DNA of 6,249 nucleotides from Bacteroidales bacterium UBA3834 (GCA_002392965.1 DGIA01000034.1:25125-31373), one strand, 5' to 3'; counted from the stretch's first letter, positions 1 to 6,249 are shown. Notes: generated by a model from the letters alone, not told the origin. Translations and numbers: made by a program.

Positions 1-73
1 CTATGTCAGAAGGGGGTGAGAAGGGTGGCAATGGGTATCCGTTGGAGAACCAAGGCCTTGTGATAAAATATTT

Positions 74-104
74 TTTGCCGGTTTCGGAAATGTTCGTATA
101 TTTG
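74..104 (+). promoter_or_regulatory. Bacteroidota-type promoter of the secreted-protein gene pair
   Basis: The sequence shows TTTG at 74-77, a 19 bp spacer, and TATATTTG at 97-104. This matches the known Bacteroidota housekeeping sigma pattern of a -33 TTTG and a -7 TAnnTTTG. Transcription would start near 108-112, giving a leader of only about 20 nt before the ATG at 131, with no Shine-Dalgarno sequence. The stretch from 1 to 73 holds nothing I can call. One forward frame is open from the left edge to a stop at 61-63 and could be the last 20 codons of an upstream gene, but nothing in it is recognisable. Confidence 0.75.
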
Positions 105-130
105 CAGTCGAAAATCAACAAGCTCTTGGT

Positions 131-1561
131 ATGAAAAAAGTTGTGTTTTTCTCTGTTTTGACGATGTTCTCCGCCCTTTCCGTGACGGCGCAGATGAAAT
201 ACACCTCGGCGGTGATGACCAATAGTTATGTCTCCCACCCCGACAAGACGCCGTTCGACACTTGGAAGAACGATTATTTTGTCGCCTATGGAAGAGATAC
301 AATCTCGCCATACAACCCTGTATTTTATTTGGTTGATATTAGTGCATATAATGCATTTCTTCCTGTTACACCGATACCGGCACCCTCGTTTGTCAGCCGT
401 TCGGTCTCGGTTTCCGCACCTTCCTCCGCCGGGTTGTTGGACTTCACGGTCAATGATATTTATGTGGTGGATGACTATGCTTTTTTCTGCGGATATGGGA
501 TAGAGAATATAAGCGTTTCTGATACGGTGCAGGTGTCGGTGGTGGGTTATTTCAATCTTAATGACTTTTTCACGAACAACGTACAGGTTAACTATCTGAT
601 TCTGTATGACAGCATAAACTATTCAGATTATCCTGTTTCACTGGAACAGCTGGTGGCCTATCGCTCCCCGTCGGGCTATGATGTGGTGGCTTACGGAGCG
701 AAGATTGATGGTCAAAACCAGGTGGTTGAGATAAAAGGTATCATGTCGTCGCCAGCCAACTTTAGTTGTGCCAATATGCCTTTCATTTCCAATTTTCCAT
801 ATCCGGACATACTGCAAATTGACGATATCTTCCTTACGGAGAACAACGTGGTGTTCACTGGTCACGACCACAATATCATCACTCCCGCCACAAACTATCC
901 GTGGTACATTGTCGGCAAGAAAGGCAGCGTCGTCTCTGATATCTGTGATCCGTTTCTTAACCCCAATTATTACCTGCCTAGTGCTGATGAGTCCGAAGGT
1001 TACGTACTGGGAGCCGCTTTGGAAGGGGATTTGTTCGCTATGGCCTATGTGCATCCGGACGGCATTACTGAAGATAGGGCGATTCGTCTGCGGGTGATAG
1101 ACCCTCTTGCCGTAACAAATCCATATTCCCATGAGTTTAAATCGGATAAAGGGGAACTCGTGCACAAGATGGTCTATCTGAAGGATGCCGGCACCATCGA
1201 TTTGATTGCAGAAGAGCCTTCCACAACCCGCTTCTTCCAGTTGGATCCCTACGCCACCGCCAACTACAGTTCAGTTTTCTTTGAACTGGGCGGGGCATAC
1301 CGTCGGATCAGGGCCAAAGACGGAGTGCATCTCGTTTCCTCGTATGGGAACTCGTTCTATATAGATGACCGAACAGCGAATCTGCCCCATTTTAATCAGT
1401 CCTGTCCAGCAAACAAGGAGAAGAAAGTTCAGATGATTCCGAAATTGCCACCATCCAATGCTATATTCGGTGTTATGAATACATACCAGTTGATACCAAC
1501 GAACTCCGCAGACCCGGTTCAAACACATAATATAACGACAGATTGTTTCTCATTCGAATAA
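131..1561 (+). CDS. Predicted exported protein, probable beta-propeller fold, function unknown
   Basis: This is a 476-residue protein that I do not recognise as a named family. The N-terminus has a typical Sec signal peptide: two lysines at 2-3, a hydrophobic stretch to about residue 17, and likely cleavage after VTA (18-20), leaving Gln21 first. The ATG at 131 is chosen because it gives this signal peptide and lies just below a good promoter. No cysteine follows the cleavage site, so it is not an evident lipoprotein. Seven segments share a pattern of a hydrophobic strand ending in a small residue, then a second strand 10-20 residues later. They begin near residues 45, 108, 172, 231, 290, 345 and 393, mostly 55-64 residues apart, as expected for propeller blades. 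The last 60 residues (two Cys, at 425 and 472) show no T9SS sorting domain. The protein probably acts in the periplasm or at the cell surface. It is co-directional with the next secreted-protein gene, 8 nt downstream, and probably co-transcribed with it. Confidence 0.85.
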   Translation: MKKVVFFSVLTMFSALSVTAQMKYTSAVMTNSYVSHPDKTPFDTWKNDYFVAYGRDTISPYNPVFYLVDISAYNAFLPVTPIPAPSFVSRSVSVSAPSSAGLLDFTVNDIYVVDDYAFFCGYGIENISVSDTVQVSVVGYFNLNDFFTNNVQVNYLILYDSINYSDYPVSLEQLVAYRSPSGYDVVAYGAKIDGQNQVVEIKGIMSSPANFSCANMPFISNFPYPDILQIDDIFLTENNVVFTGHDHNIITPATNYPWYIVGKKGSVVSDICDPFLNPNYYLPSADESEGYVLGAALEGDLFAMAYVHPDGITEDRAIRLRVIDPLAVTNPYSHEFKSDKGELVHKMVYLKDAGTIDLIAEEPSTTRFFQLDPYATANYSSVFFELGGAYRRIRAKDGVHLVSSYGNSFYIDDRTANLPHFNQSCPANKEKKVQMIPKLPPSNAIFGVMNTYQLIPTNSADPVQTHNITTDCFSFE

Positions 1562-1569
1562 AACCCAAT

Positions 1570-2880
1570 ATGATGAATACCAGATTGTTTTTTGCTGTCC
1601 TGTTGATGTGTGGCCTGATGCCGGCGGTGGCACAACCGGTGGTACATGTGAACACCCGCGACACGGTGCGCTACGGCGACCCATGGTACACCTTCAAGCC
1701 CTTGCCGGCACTGAACTATGTTGCACAGTATGGAATCCAATTGTTTTTAGGATCTGTGAACAGATATGCTCAAGTATATACATCCAGCAAAACGTTGCTT
1801 TATGGAATTGCAGTAACGATGGACTCGTTGCCTGCCCAAGAAGACAGTGCGTGGCTCAGTTGTTGGCGGGGTATATTCACCCATCCCGGACCGCCTCTGC
1901 GAGCGGAGTATGTTTGTTTCGACAGTGTGCCTCATATGGACTCCATCAGCACATGGAACCCGCCATTGCTGAAGCAGTGTGTGTTCGAGTACCAGGTGGG
2001 CGGGGCCGGCGACGACGGGATCTATAAGTCCTCCACCCCGGTCAACTGCTTCGAATTCTATTTCGACGAACCTTTGACGCTTATCCCGCAGGATACGTTC
2101 CTTATCGGAAGCTATTCCCACAGGGCAGATCCGAATCATTATCAACCAGTGCCTGCTTACGCGGGAGTTGACAGGGACGGTGCCAGTCAAAGTTGGATGC
2201 AAATAAATATAATGAATGGATGCAATCTAAACGCCTATGACACTATGGCAAAATCTGCCGACCATTATCGCTATCTGTGTTCACTCTATCCAAACAATAA
2301 TTATTTATGCAATACGGATGGAAGGGGATCGCTATTTTGGTTCTGGGGGATGGTGTTTCCCATCACGGAGCGGAGGTGCACCAGGCCGTGGGGGTTGGAG
2401 GTGGATTCTGCGGCACGGATGGTGCGGTGGGACCACGATGCCGACGGGGTGCTGTTCCAGCTGTCGCTGTGCGCCGACGGCACGCTGCCCGACAACGGCT
2501 ACATCGTCACCACCACGGACACGACGCTCTCCTTCACAGCGCTGCCGTCGCTGTCGCCCGACACGGTGTATCGTCTCTACCTGCGGAAGCAGTGCGACTT
2601 CAGCACCTCGCGACCTGTTACGGTGTGGAGCGACTGGTGTGAGCCGGTGGTGCTCAACCGCAACGCCGGGCACGGCACCGAGGGCATATCCGATGTCGAG
2701 GCCAATGGGCTCCGCATCCATGCTGAGGAAGGCCGCATCGTGGTGGAGGGTGCCGAAGGGATGGAAGTGAAAGTATATGATGTGAAAGGCATCCAAGTCG
2801 CCAACCGCGACCTGCCGGCTGGCGTGTATATGGTGCATGTCGGCGACCTGCCGGCACGCAAAATAGTGGTGGTCAGGTGA
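1570..2880 (+). CDS. Predicted secreted protein with FN3-like domain and T9SS-type C-terminal sorting domain
   Basis: The protein has 436 residues from the ATG at 1570; a second ATG at 1573 is equally possible. A TTG at 1543 is in frame but would overlap the previous gene and place nine residues before the signal peptide, so I reject it. The signal peptide covers residues 1-21 with likely cleavage after AVA, leaving Gln22. Residues 25-265 form a region I cannot assign, rich in aromatics and with several cysteines. Residues 270-371 look like a fibronectin III-like domain: it opens with a Cys, has strand MVRW at 284-287, and ends with YRLYLRKQC at 334-342. Residues 382-436 resemble a type A T9SS sorting domain: VKVYDVKG near 400-407, LPAGVYMV at 415-422, and a final KIVVV. 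In that family the domain directs export through the outer membrane and is removed or anchored; here this is inferred. The 3' third is much more GC-rich than the 5' part. A terminator follows 14 nt after the stop. Confidence 0.85.
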   Translation: MMNTRLFFAVLLMCGLMPAVAQPVVHVNTRDTVRYGDPWYTFKPLPALNYVAQYGIQLFLGSVNRYAQVYTSSKTLLYGIAVTMDSLPAQEDSAWLSCWRGIFTHPGPPLRAEYVCFDSVPHMDSISTWNPPLLKQCVFEYQVGGAGDDGIYKSSTPVNCFEFYFDEPLTLIPQDTFLIGSYSHRADPNHYQPVPAYAGVDRDGASQSWMQINIMNGCNLNAYDTMAKSADHYRYLCSLYPNNNYLCNTDGRGSLFWFWGMVFPITERRCTRPWGLEVDSAARMVRWDHDADGVLFQLSLCADGTLPDNGYIVTTTDTTLSFTALPSLSPDTVYRLYLRKQCDFSTSRPVTVWSDWCEPVVLNRNAGHGTEGISDVEANGLRIHAEEGRIVVEGAEGMEVKVYDVKGIQVANRDLPAGVYMVHVGDLPARKIVVVR

Positions 2881-2893
2881 TGTAACATCATAG

Positions 2894-2938
2894 AATAGCA
2901 ACAAAAAGTGCCCCGACAGGCACTTTTTTGTTGCTATT
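2894..2938. terminator. Bidirectional intrinsic terminator
   Basis: A 19-nt arm at 2894-2912 pairs with a 20-nt arm at 2919-2938, with one extra T in the second arm and a 6-nt loop (CCGACA). The core GTGCC/GGCAC is flanked by five A on the left and six T on the right, so RNA from either strand would form a hairpin followed by a U-run. It lies just after the stop of the secreted-protein gene at 2880 and insulates that unit from the rimP operon. No convergent gene is present, so the reverse direction may have no use here. Confidence 0.9.
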
Positions 2939-2960
2939 TTGAAAAAAATACGTATCTTTG
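2931..2960 (+). promoter_or_regulatory. Bacteroidota-type promoter of the rimP-nusA-infB operon
   Basis: TATCTTTG at 2953-2960 matches the -7 consensus TAnnTTTG. TTG at 2931-2933, 19 bp upstream, is the best -33 element; TTTG at 2927-2930 is an alternative with a 22 bp spacer. The expected start of transcription is about 2964-2968, giving a leader of roughly 35 nt before the rimP ATG. The -33 element lies inside the 3' arm of the upstream terminator. Both promoters in this window continue as TTTGCAG. Confidence 0.8.
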
Positions 2961-2970
2961 CAGCGGAATG

Positions 2971-2995
2971 AGAGAGGTCGAAAGCCTCTCTTTTT
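2971..2995 (+). promoter_or_regulatory. Leader hairpin with T-run upstream of rimP (possible attenuator or mRNA stabiliser)
   Basis: AGAGAGG (2971-2977) pairs perfectly with CCTCTCT (2985-2991). An extra C-G pair (2979/2984), with T2978 bulged, would close a GAAA tetraloop. The hairpin runs directly into T2991-T2995. It sits between the predicted transcription start and the rimP ATG at 3002, so it has the form of a small intrinsic terminator at the 5' end of the operon mRNA. In E. coli the equivalent operon is known to be controlled by NusA-dependent termination in its leader; whether that applies here is inference. It could instead be a 5' stabilising hairpin. Confidence 0.6.
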
Positions 2996-3001
2996 ATTGA
3001 T

Positions 3002-3442
3002 ATGATAGAGAAAATCAAGATATTAGAACTGGTCAACCAGGCGTTGGAGGGGAGCGATAAATTCCTCGTGAACCTGAAAATCACGCCCGACAACCGCATT
3101 TATGTCGATATCGACGGCGACAACGGGGTCACCATCGACGACTGCATCGAACTGAGCCGCGCCATCGAGAGCCAGCTGGATCGCGACGAGGAGGATTTCG
3201 CCCTCGACGTGAGTTCGGCGGGCGCCGACCAGCCGCTGAAGCTGACTCGCCAGTACCGCAAGAACATCGGCCGCGAGGTGGAGGTGGTGTGCTTCGACGG
3301 CGAGAAGATAGAGGGCGAGCTGACGGCGGCCGACGAGGAGGGCTTCACGGTGCTCACCCCCGGCACGAAGAAGACCGCCCCGAAAGAGAGCCGGCTGAAA
3401 TACCGCGACGTGAAATCGACACGGGTGGCCATCCGCTTTTAA
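3002..3442 (+). CDS. rimP: Ribosome maturation factor RimP
   Basis: This 146-residue protein has the usual RimP length. RimP binds free 30S subunits in the cytoplasm and helps late assembly of the 30S head. The N-terminal alpha/beta domain covers residues 1 to about 80: strands around 22-27 and 33-38, the acidic VDIDGD run at 35-40, a helix at 45-60, and the family signature SSAGADQPL at 71-79, the counterpart of SSPGLDRPL in Proteobacteria. The C-terminal SH3-like barrel covers about 82-146, beginning QYRKNIGREVEV. The ATG at 3002 follows the leader hairpin after a T/A-rich spacer with no Shine-Dalgarno sequence. It is the first gene of the operon; nusA starts 24 nt after its stop, an order conserved widely in bacteria. 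Recognition rests on both sequence signature and gene order. Confidence 0.96.
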   Translation: MIEKIKILELVNQALEGSDKFLVNLKITPDNRIYVDIDGDNGVTIDDCIELSRAIESQLDRDEEDFALDVSSAGADQPLKLTRQYRKNIGREVEVVCFDGEKIEGELTAADEEGFTVLTPGTKKTAPKESRLKYRDVKSTRVAIRF

Positions 3443-3466
3443 GCAAACAAAGAAACAATCAACAAT

Positions 3467-4705
3467 ATGGCAAAGACGTTAGACTTGAGCAGTTCCTTTC
3501 AGGAATTCAAGGAATTTAAGAACATCGACCGCGAGACGCTGATGCGCATTCTGGAAGAGGTGTTCCGTGCCGCGCTGGCCAAGCACTACGGCTCGGAGGA
3601 CAACTTCGACATCATCGTGAACATCGACAAGGGCGACCTTGAGATCTTCCGCAACCGCATGATTGTGGATGACGGCGCGGTGCAGGACCCGACCCGCGAG
3701 ATTGCCCTGAGCGACGCCTTGAAGATCGAGGACGACTTCGAGGTGGGCGAGGAGCTGTCGGAACCCATCCCGATGACCGAGTTCGGCCGCAGGGAGATTC
3801 TCAGCATCCGCCAGAACCTGGTGGGCAAGATACAAGACTACGAGAAGAGCCTGGTTTTCCAGAAATACAAGGAGAAAGTGGGCGAGATCATCGTGGGCGA
3901 GGTCTATCAGCCTTGGAACAAGGAAATCCTGGTGCTCGACGAGGAGAAGATTGAGCTGGTGCTGCCCAAGAGCGAGCAGATACCGAGCGACCGCTACCGC
4001 AAGGGCGACACGGTGAGAGCCGTGGTGCTGAAGGTGGAGATGAAGAACAACAACCCGAGCATCATCCTCAGCCGCACGACGCCCATCTTCCTGGAGCGCC
4101 TGCTGGAGCAGGAGGTGCCGGAGATCTACGACGGCCTGATCACCATCAAGAACATCGTGCGCCAGCCCGGCGAGCGCGCCAAGGTGGCTGTGGAGAGCTA
4201 CGACGACCGCATCGACCCTGTGGGAAGCTGCGTGGGCGTGAAAGGCGGCCGCATCCACGGCATCGTGCGCGAGCTGCGCAATGAGAACATCGACGTGCTG
4301 AACTACACCCCGCGAGTGGATCTGATGATACAGCGCGCCCTGAGCCCCGCCAAGATAAGCAGCATCAAGATCAACGAGGAGGAGAAGAAGGCCGAGGTGT
4401 TCATGCAGCCCGACCAGGTGAGCCTGGCCATCGGCAAGGGCGGCTACAACATCAAGCTGGCCTCGAAGCTGGTGGGATACGAAATCGAGGTCTATCGCGA
4501 CACCGACGAGGACTACGACGATGTGGCCCTGCAGGAGTTCAACGACGAAATCGAACAGTGGATCATCGACGAGCTCATCAAGATCGGCTGCGACACCGCC
4601 AAGAGCGTTCTCGCCCTGCCCAAGGAAGAGCTCATGACCCGCACCGACCTCGAGGAAGAGACCATCGACCATGTGATCGAGGTGCTCAAAGCAGAGTTTG
4701 AATAA
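3467..4705 (+). CDS. nusA: Transcription termination/antitermination factor NusA
   Basis: NusA (412 residues) binds RNA polymerase and nascent RNA, and modulates pausing, termination and antitermination. Domains in order: N-terminal polymerase-binding domain at about 1-130; S1 domain at about 137-203 (VGEIIVGEVYQPW, ending IILSRT); KH1 at about 222-290, including DPVGSCVGVKGGRI (250-263); KH2 at about 295-345 with the GKGG loop at 323-326 followed by YNIKLASKL. A C-terminal piece (about 355-412) looks like one helix-hairpin-helix unit. E. coli NusA, at 495 residues, carries two acidic repeats; this protein has room for only one, intermediate between it and the short Firmicutes form. The start at 3467 is set by the conserved N-terminus and an A-rich leader (3441-3466) without Shine-Dalgarno. 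infB starts 27 nt downstream. Codon use is strongly GC-ending, as in infB. Confidence 0.98.
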   Translation: MAKTLDLSSSFQEFKEFKNIDRETLMRILEEVFRAALAKHYGSEDNFDIIVNIDKGDLEIFRNRMIVDDGAVQDPTREIALSDALKIEDDFEVGEELSEPIPMTEFGRREILSIRQNLVGKIQDYEKSLVFQKYKEKVGEIIVGEVYQPWNKEILVLDEEKIELVLPKSEQIPSDRYRKGDTVRAVVLKVEMKNNNPSIILSRTTPIFLERLLEQEVPEIYDGLITIKNIVRQPGERAKVAVESYDDRIDPVGSCVGVKGGRIHGIVRELRNENIDVLNYTPRVDLMIQRALSPAKISSIKINEEEKKAEVFMQPDQVSLAIGKGGYNIKLASKLVGYEIEVYRDTDEDYDDVALQEFNDEIEQWIIDELIKIGCDTAKSVLALPKEELMTRTDLEEETIDHVIEVLKAEFE

Positions 4706-4732
4706 ACCAAAAGAAAGAAAGGACTCAACGAA

Positions 4733-6249
4733 ATGGCAAGTTTCAGACTGAACAAAGTGGCCAAGGACTTCAACGTGGGCATCCAGACCCTGGCGGAGTA
4801 CCTTGCCAAGAAGGGGCATCAAGTGGAGCCGAGCCCCAACACCAAGATAAGCGAAGAGCAGTATGAACTGCTGGCCACGGCATTCCAGAGCGAGCGCAAA
4901 GTGAAGGAGGAGGCCGACAAGATAGAGTTGATGGCCACCGGTGCCAACCGCGTTGTGGAAATCAGCAGCAAGCAGGAGCTTGACGTTGAGCCCGAAGAGG
5001 TAATCATCAAGGGCTACTCCACCGCCAAGGCCTCCGCCCCCGCCGAGGAACCAAAGCCCGAGGTCGAGGAAAAGGAAGGGCCGGTCGAGAAAGAAGAGCC
5101 CGAGGCGGAGAAAACGCCCCGGGAGGAAGAGCAACCCGAAGCCCCTGTCGTTGAGACCATGGAACCGAAAGAGGACGAGGAGAGTGTGCCGGAGGCTCCA
5201 GCCGACACCAACAGTCCCTTCAAGGTGGTGGGCACCGTGGATCTGAGCGCCATCAACCAGCGCATGCGCCCCGACAAGAAGAAAAAGAAGAAAGGCGAGA
5301 AACACGAACCCGCCGTGTCGCCGGCCGCTGCCGCCAAGCCCAAATCCCAGAAGTCCGAAGCTCCCAAACCCGCACCGGAACCTGCTCCAGAACCGGTGAA
5401 AGTCGAGGCTCCCAAGCCTGTCGAACCTGCCAAACCTGAACCCGAATTCATCGAGACCCAATACACCAAGCTCGAAGGGCCCAAGGTGCTGGACAAGATC
5501 GACCTCAGCCAGTTCAGCAAGGACGGCGCCGACACCCCAGGCAGCAAGCGCAAGCGCAAACACACCAAGAAGGAAGCCGTAAGCGCCCAGGAAGTGAAGA
5601 AGATTGGCGCCGAGGTGGCCAAGAAAGAGAGCAAGGAGAAGGAGAAAGCCAAGAAGGAGAGCCAGAAGAACGCTGCCATGCAGCAACAGGCCGCCAGTGG
5701 CAAGAAGAAGAAAAAGAAAGAAGAGAAGAAGCCCGTCGAAATCGACGACAACGAGATCGAGAAGCAGATCCGCGACACCCTTGCCCGCCTCTCGCCCCTC
5801 GGAAAGTCGAAGACCTCCAAGCATAACCGCGAGAAACGCCAGAAGGTGCACGCCCAGATGGAGGAGGAGATGATGCACGAGATGGAGCAGCAGAACGTGC
5901 TGCAGGTGACCGAATTCGTCACCGCCAACGAGCTGGCCACCATGATGAACGTGCCGGTGACCAAGATTATCGCCACCTGCATGTCGGTCGGCATCTTCGT
6001 CAGCATCAACCAGCGCCTCGACGCCGAGACCATCAAGCTCATCGCCGACGAGTTCGGCTTCGAGGTGAGCTTCGCCTCCGAGGATGTGGTCAACACCATC
6101 CACAAGATCGAGGAGGAGGACCGTCCCGAAGACCTCGTGCCGCGCAACCCCATCATCACCGTCATGGGTCACGTCGATCACGGTAAGACCTCGCTGCTCG
6201 ACTATATCCGCAAGACCAACGTCATCGCCGGCGAGGCGGGCGGCATCAC
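4733..6249 (+). CDS. infB: Translation initiation factor IF2, N-terminal part (truncated by window edge)
   Basis: IF2 is the GTPase that brings initiator tRNA to the 30S subunit and promotes 50S joining. The first 505 codons are present and the frame stays open to the edge. Residues 3 to about 60 form an IF2_N-type domain (NVGIQTLAEYLAKKG). Residues 95-337 are a low-complexity linker rich in Glu, Lys, Pro and Ala, as in Bacteroidota IF2. Residues 338-370 are a conserved charged segment (EIEKQIRDTLARLS). Residues 390-451 are a second IF2_N domain (VTEFVTANELATMMNVP). The GTPase domain begins near 472 with the G1 motif GHVDHGKT at 479-486, and the window stops at GEAGGI, just before the G2 threonine. 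Roughly half of the protein (rest of the GTPase and the C-terminal tRNA-binding domains) is missing only because of the cut. The start at 4733 has a plausible Shine-Dalgarno, AAAGGA at 4718-4723. Confidence 0.98.
   Translation, partial: MASFRLNKVAKDFNVGIQTLAEYLAKKGHQVEPSPNTKISEEQYELLATAFQSERKVKEEADKIELMATGANRVVEISSKQELDVEPEEVIIKGYSTAKASAPAEEPKPEVEEKEGPVEKEEPEAEKTPREEEQPEAPVVETMEPKEDEESVPEAPADTNSPFKVVGTVDLSAINQRMRPDKKKKKKGEKHEPAVSPAAAAKPKSQKSEAPKPAPEPAPEPVKVEAPKPVEPAKPEPEFIETQYTKLEGPKVLDKIDLSQFSKDGADTPGSKRKRKHTKKEAVSAQEVKKIGAEVAKKESKEKEKAKKESQKNAAMQQQAASGKKKKKKEEKKPVEIDDNEIEKQIRDTLARLSPLGKSKTSKHNREKRQKVHAQMEEEMMHEMEQQNVLQVTEFVTANELATMMNVPVTKIIATCMSVGIFVSINQRLDAETIKLIADEFGFEVSFASEDVVNTIHKIEEEDRPEDLVPRNPIITVMGHVDHGKTSLLDYIRKTNVIAGEAGGI
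5219..5560 (+). repeat. Degenerate duplicated motif in the IF2 linker
   Basis: Two short protein motifs in the otherwise low-complexity linker resemble each other. FKVVGTVDLSAINQ begins at residue 163 and is followed by a lysine run at 182-187. PKVLDKIDLSQFSK begins at residue 250 and is followed by the basic cluster KRKRK at 272-276. The shared pattern is K-V-x-x-x-hydrophobic-D-L-S, then about 10-15 residues, then a basic patch. The rest of the linker has no such order, so these may be binding elements rather than filler. The repeat is visible at protein level, not as a DNA repeat. Confidence 0.55.

Noticed and set aside
3..134. A 43-codon forward open frame starting at an ATG at the left edge and ending over the first gene's start codon
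   Set aside because: It contains the whole promoter, has no homology I recognise, and its composition is unremarkable. It is probably chance.
6..311. Reverse-strand open frame of 101 codons over the start of the first secreted gene
   Set aside because: Its product is a basic Ser/Arg-rich sequence without domains, and it overlaps a promoter and signal peptide on the other strand.
1543..1569. Upstream TTG start for the second secreted gene
   Set aside because: It would overlap the previous gene by 19 nt and put charged residues ahead of the signal peptide. The ATG at 1570 gives a canonical signal sequence.
2237..2770. Forward open frames in the other two registers of the GC-rich part of the second secreted gene
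   Set aside because: Their products are Arg/Cys/Ser/Thr-rich low-complexity runs. The main frame gives a signal peptide, an FN3-like domain and a sorting domain in proper order.
2332..3099. 255-residue reverse-strand open frame covering the end of the second secreted gene, the terminator and the start of rimP
   Set aside because: It crosses a terminator, a promoter and two well-supported forward genes, and its product has no recognisable features. It is a shadow of GC-rich coding sequence.
5570..5760. Purine-rich tract with repeated AAG/GAG as a possible DNA repeat or structural element
   Set aside because: It is explained by Lys/Glu codons of the IF2 linker. No exact tandem unit is present.
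3479..6181. 900-residue open frame on the reverse strand as a possible gene
   Set aside because: It is codon-aligned antisense to nusA and infB. Its product is a Leu/His/Gly/Val-rich run typical of the complement of Glu/Lys/Asp/Ala codons, with no domain I recognise. Biased codon use explains it.

Overview
The window looks like chromosomal DNA of a Bacteroidota member, most likely of the order Bacteroidales. Three things support this. Two promoters match the Bacteroidota sigma consensus (TTG or TTTG, then 19 bp, then TAnnTTTG). Most starts lack a Shine-Dalgarno sequence and are preceded by A-rich leaders. One of two predicted secreted proteins ends in a fibronectin III-like domain followed by a tail resembling a type IX secretion (T9SS) sorting domain. 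Genus cannot be decided from this window. All five genes lie on the + strand.

Left part (1-2940): a promoter at 74-104 drives a two-gene unit of predicted exported proteins. The first (131-1561) has a signal peptide and about seven spaced repeats of a two-strand pattern, suggesting a beta-propeller. The second (1570-2880) starts 8 nt after the first stop. It has a signal peptide, an unrecognised N-terminal region, an FN3-like domain and a T9SS-like C-terminal domain. Its last third is far more GC-rich (66% in 2401-2580) than the part just upstream (42% in 2161-2340), so it looks modular. A long hairpin with A and T tracts (2894-2938) ends the unit and can act as a terminator in both directions.

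Right part (2927-6249): a second promoter, overlapping the terminator arm, reads into the conserved rimP-nusA-infB operon: 30S maturation factor, transcription elongation/termination factor, and translation initiation factor IF2. A short hairpin followed by a T-run lies between this promoter and the rimP start and is a candidate leader control element. infB is cut by the right edge just after the G1 motif (GHVDHGKT) of its GTPase domain.

The operon is ordinary housekeeping content. The less explained parts are the two exported proteins and the compact terminator/promoter/leader-hairpin junction. I see no mobile element, CRISPR array, tRNA or rRNA, and no clear new biological system.
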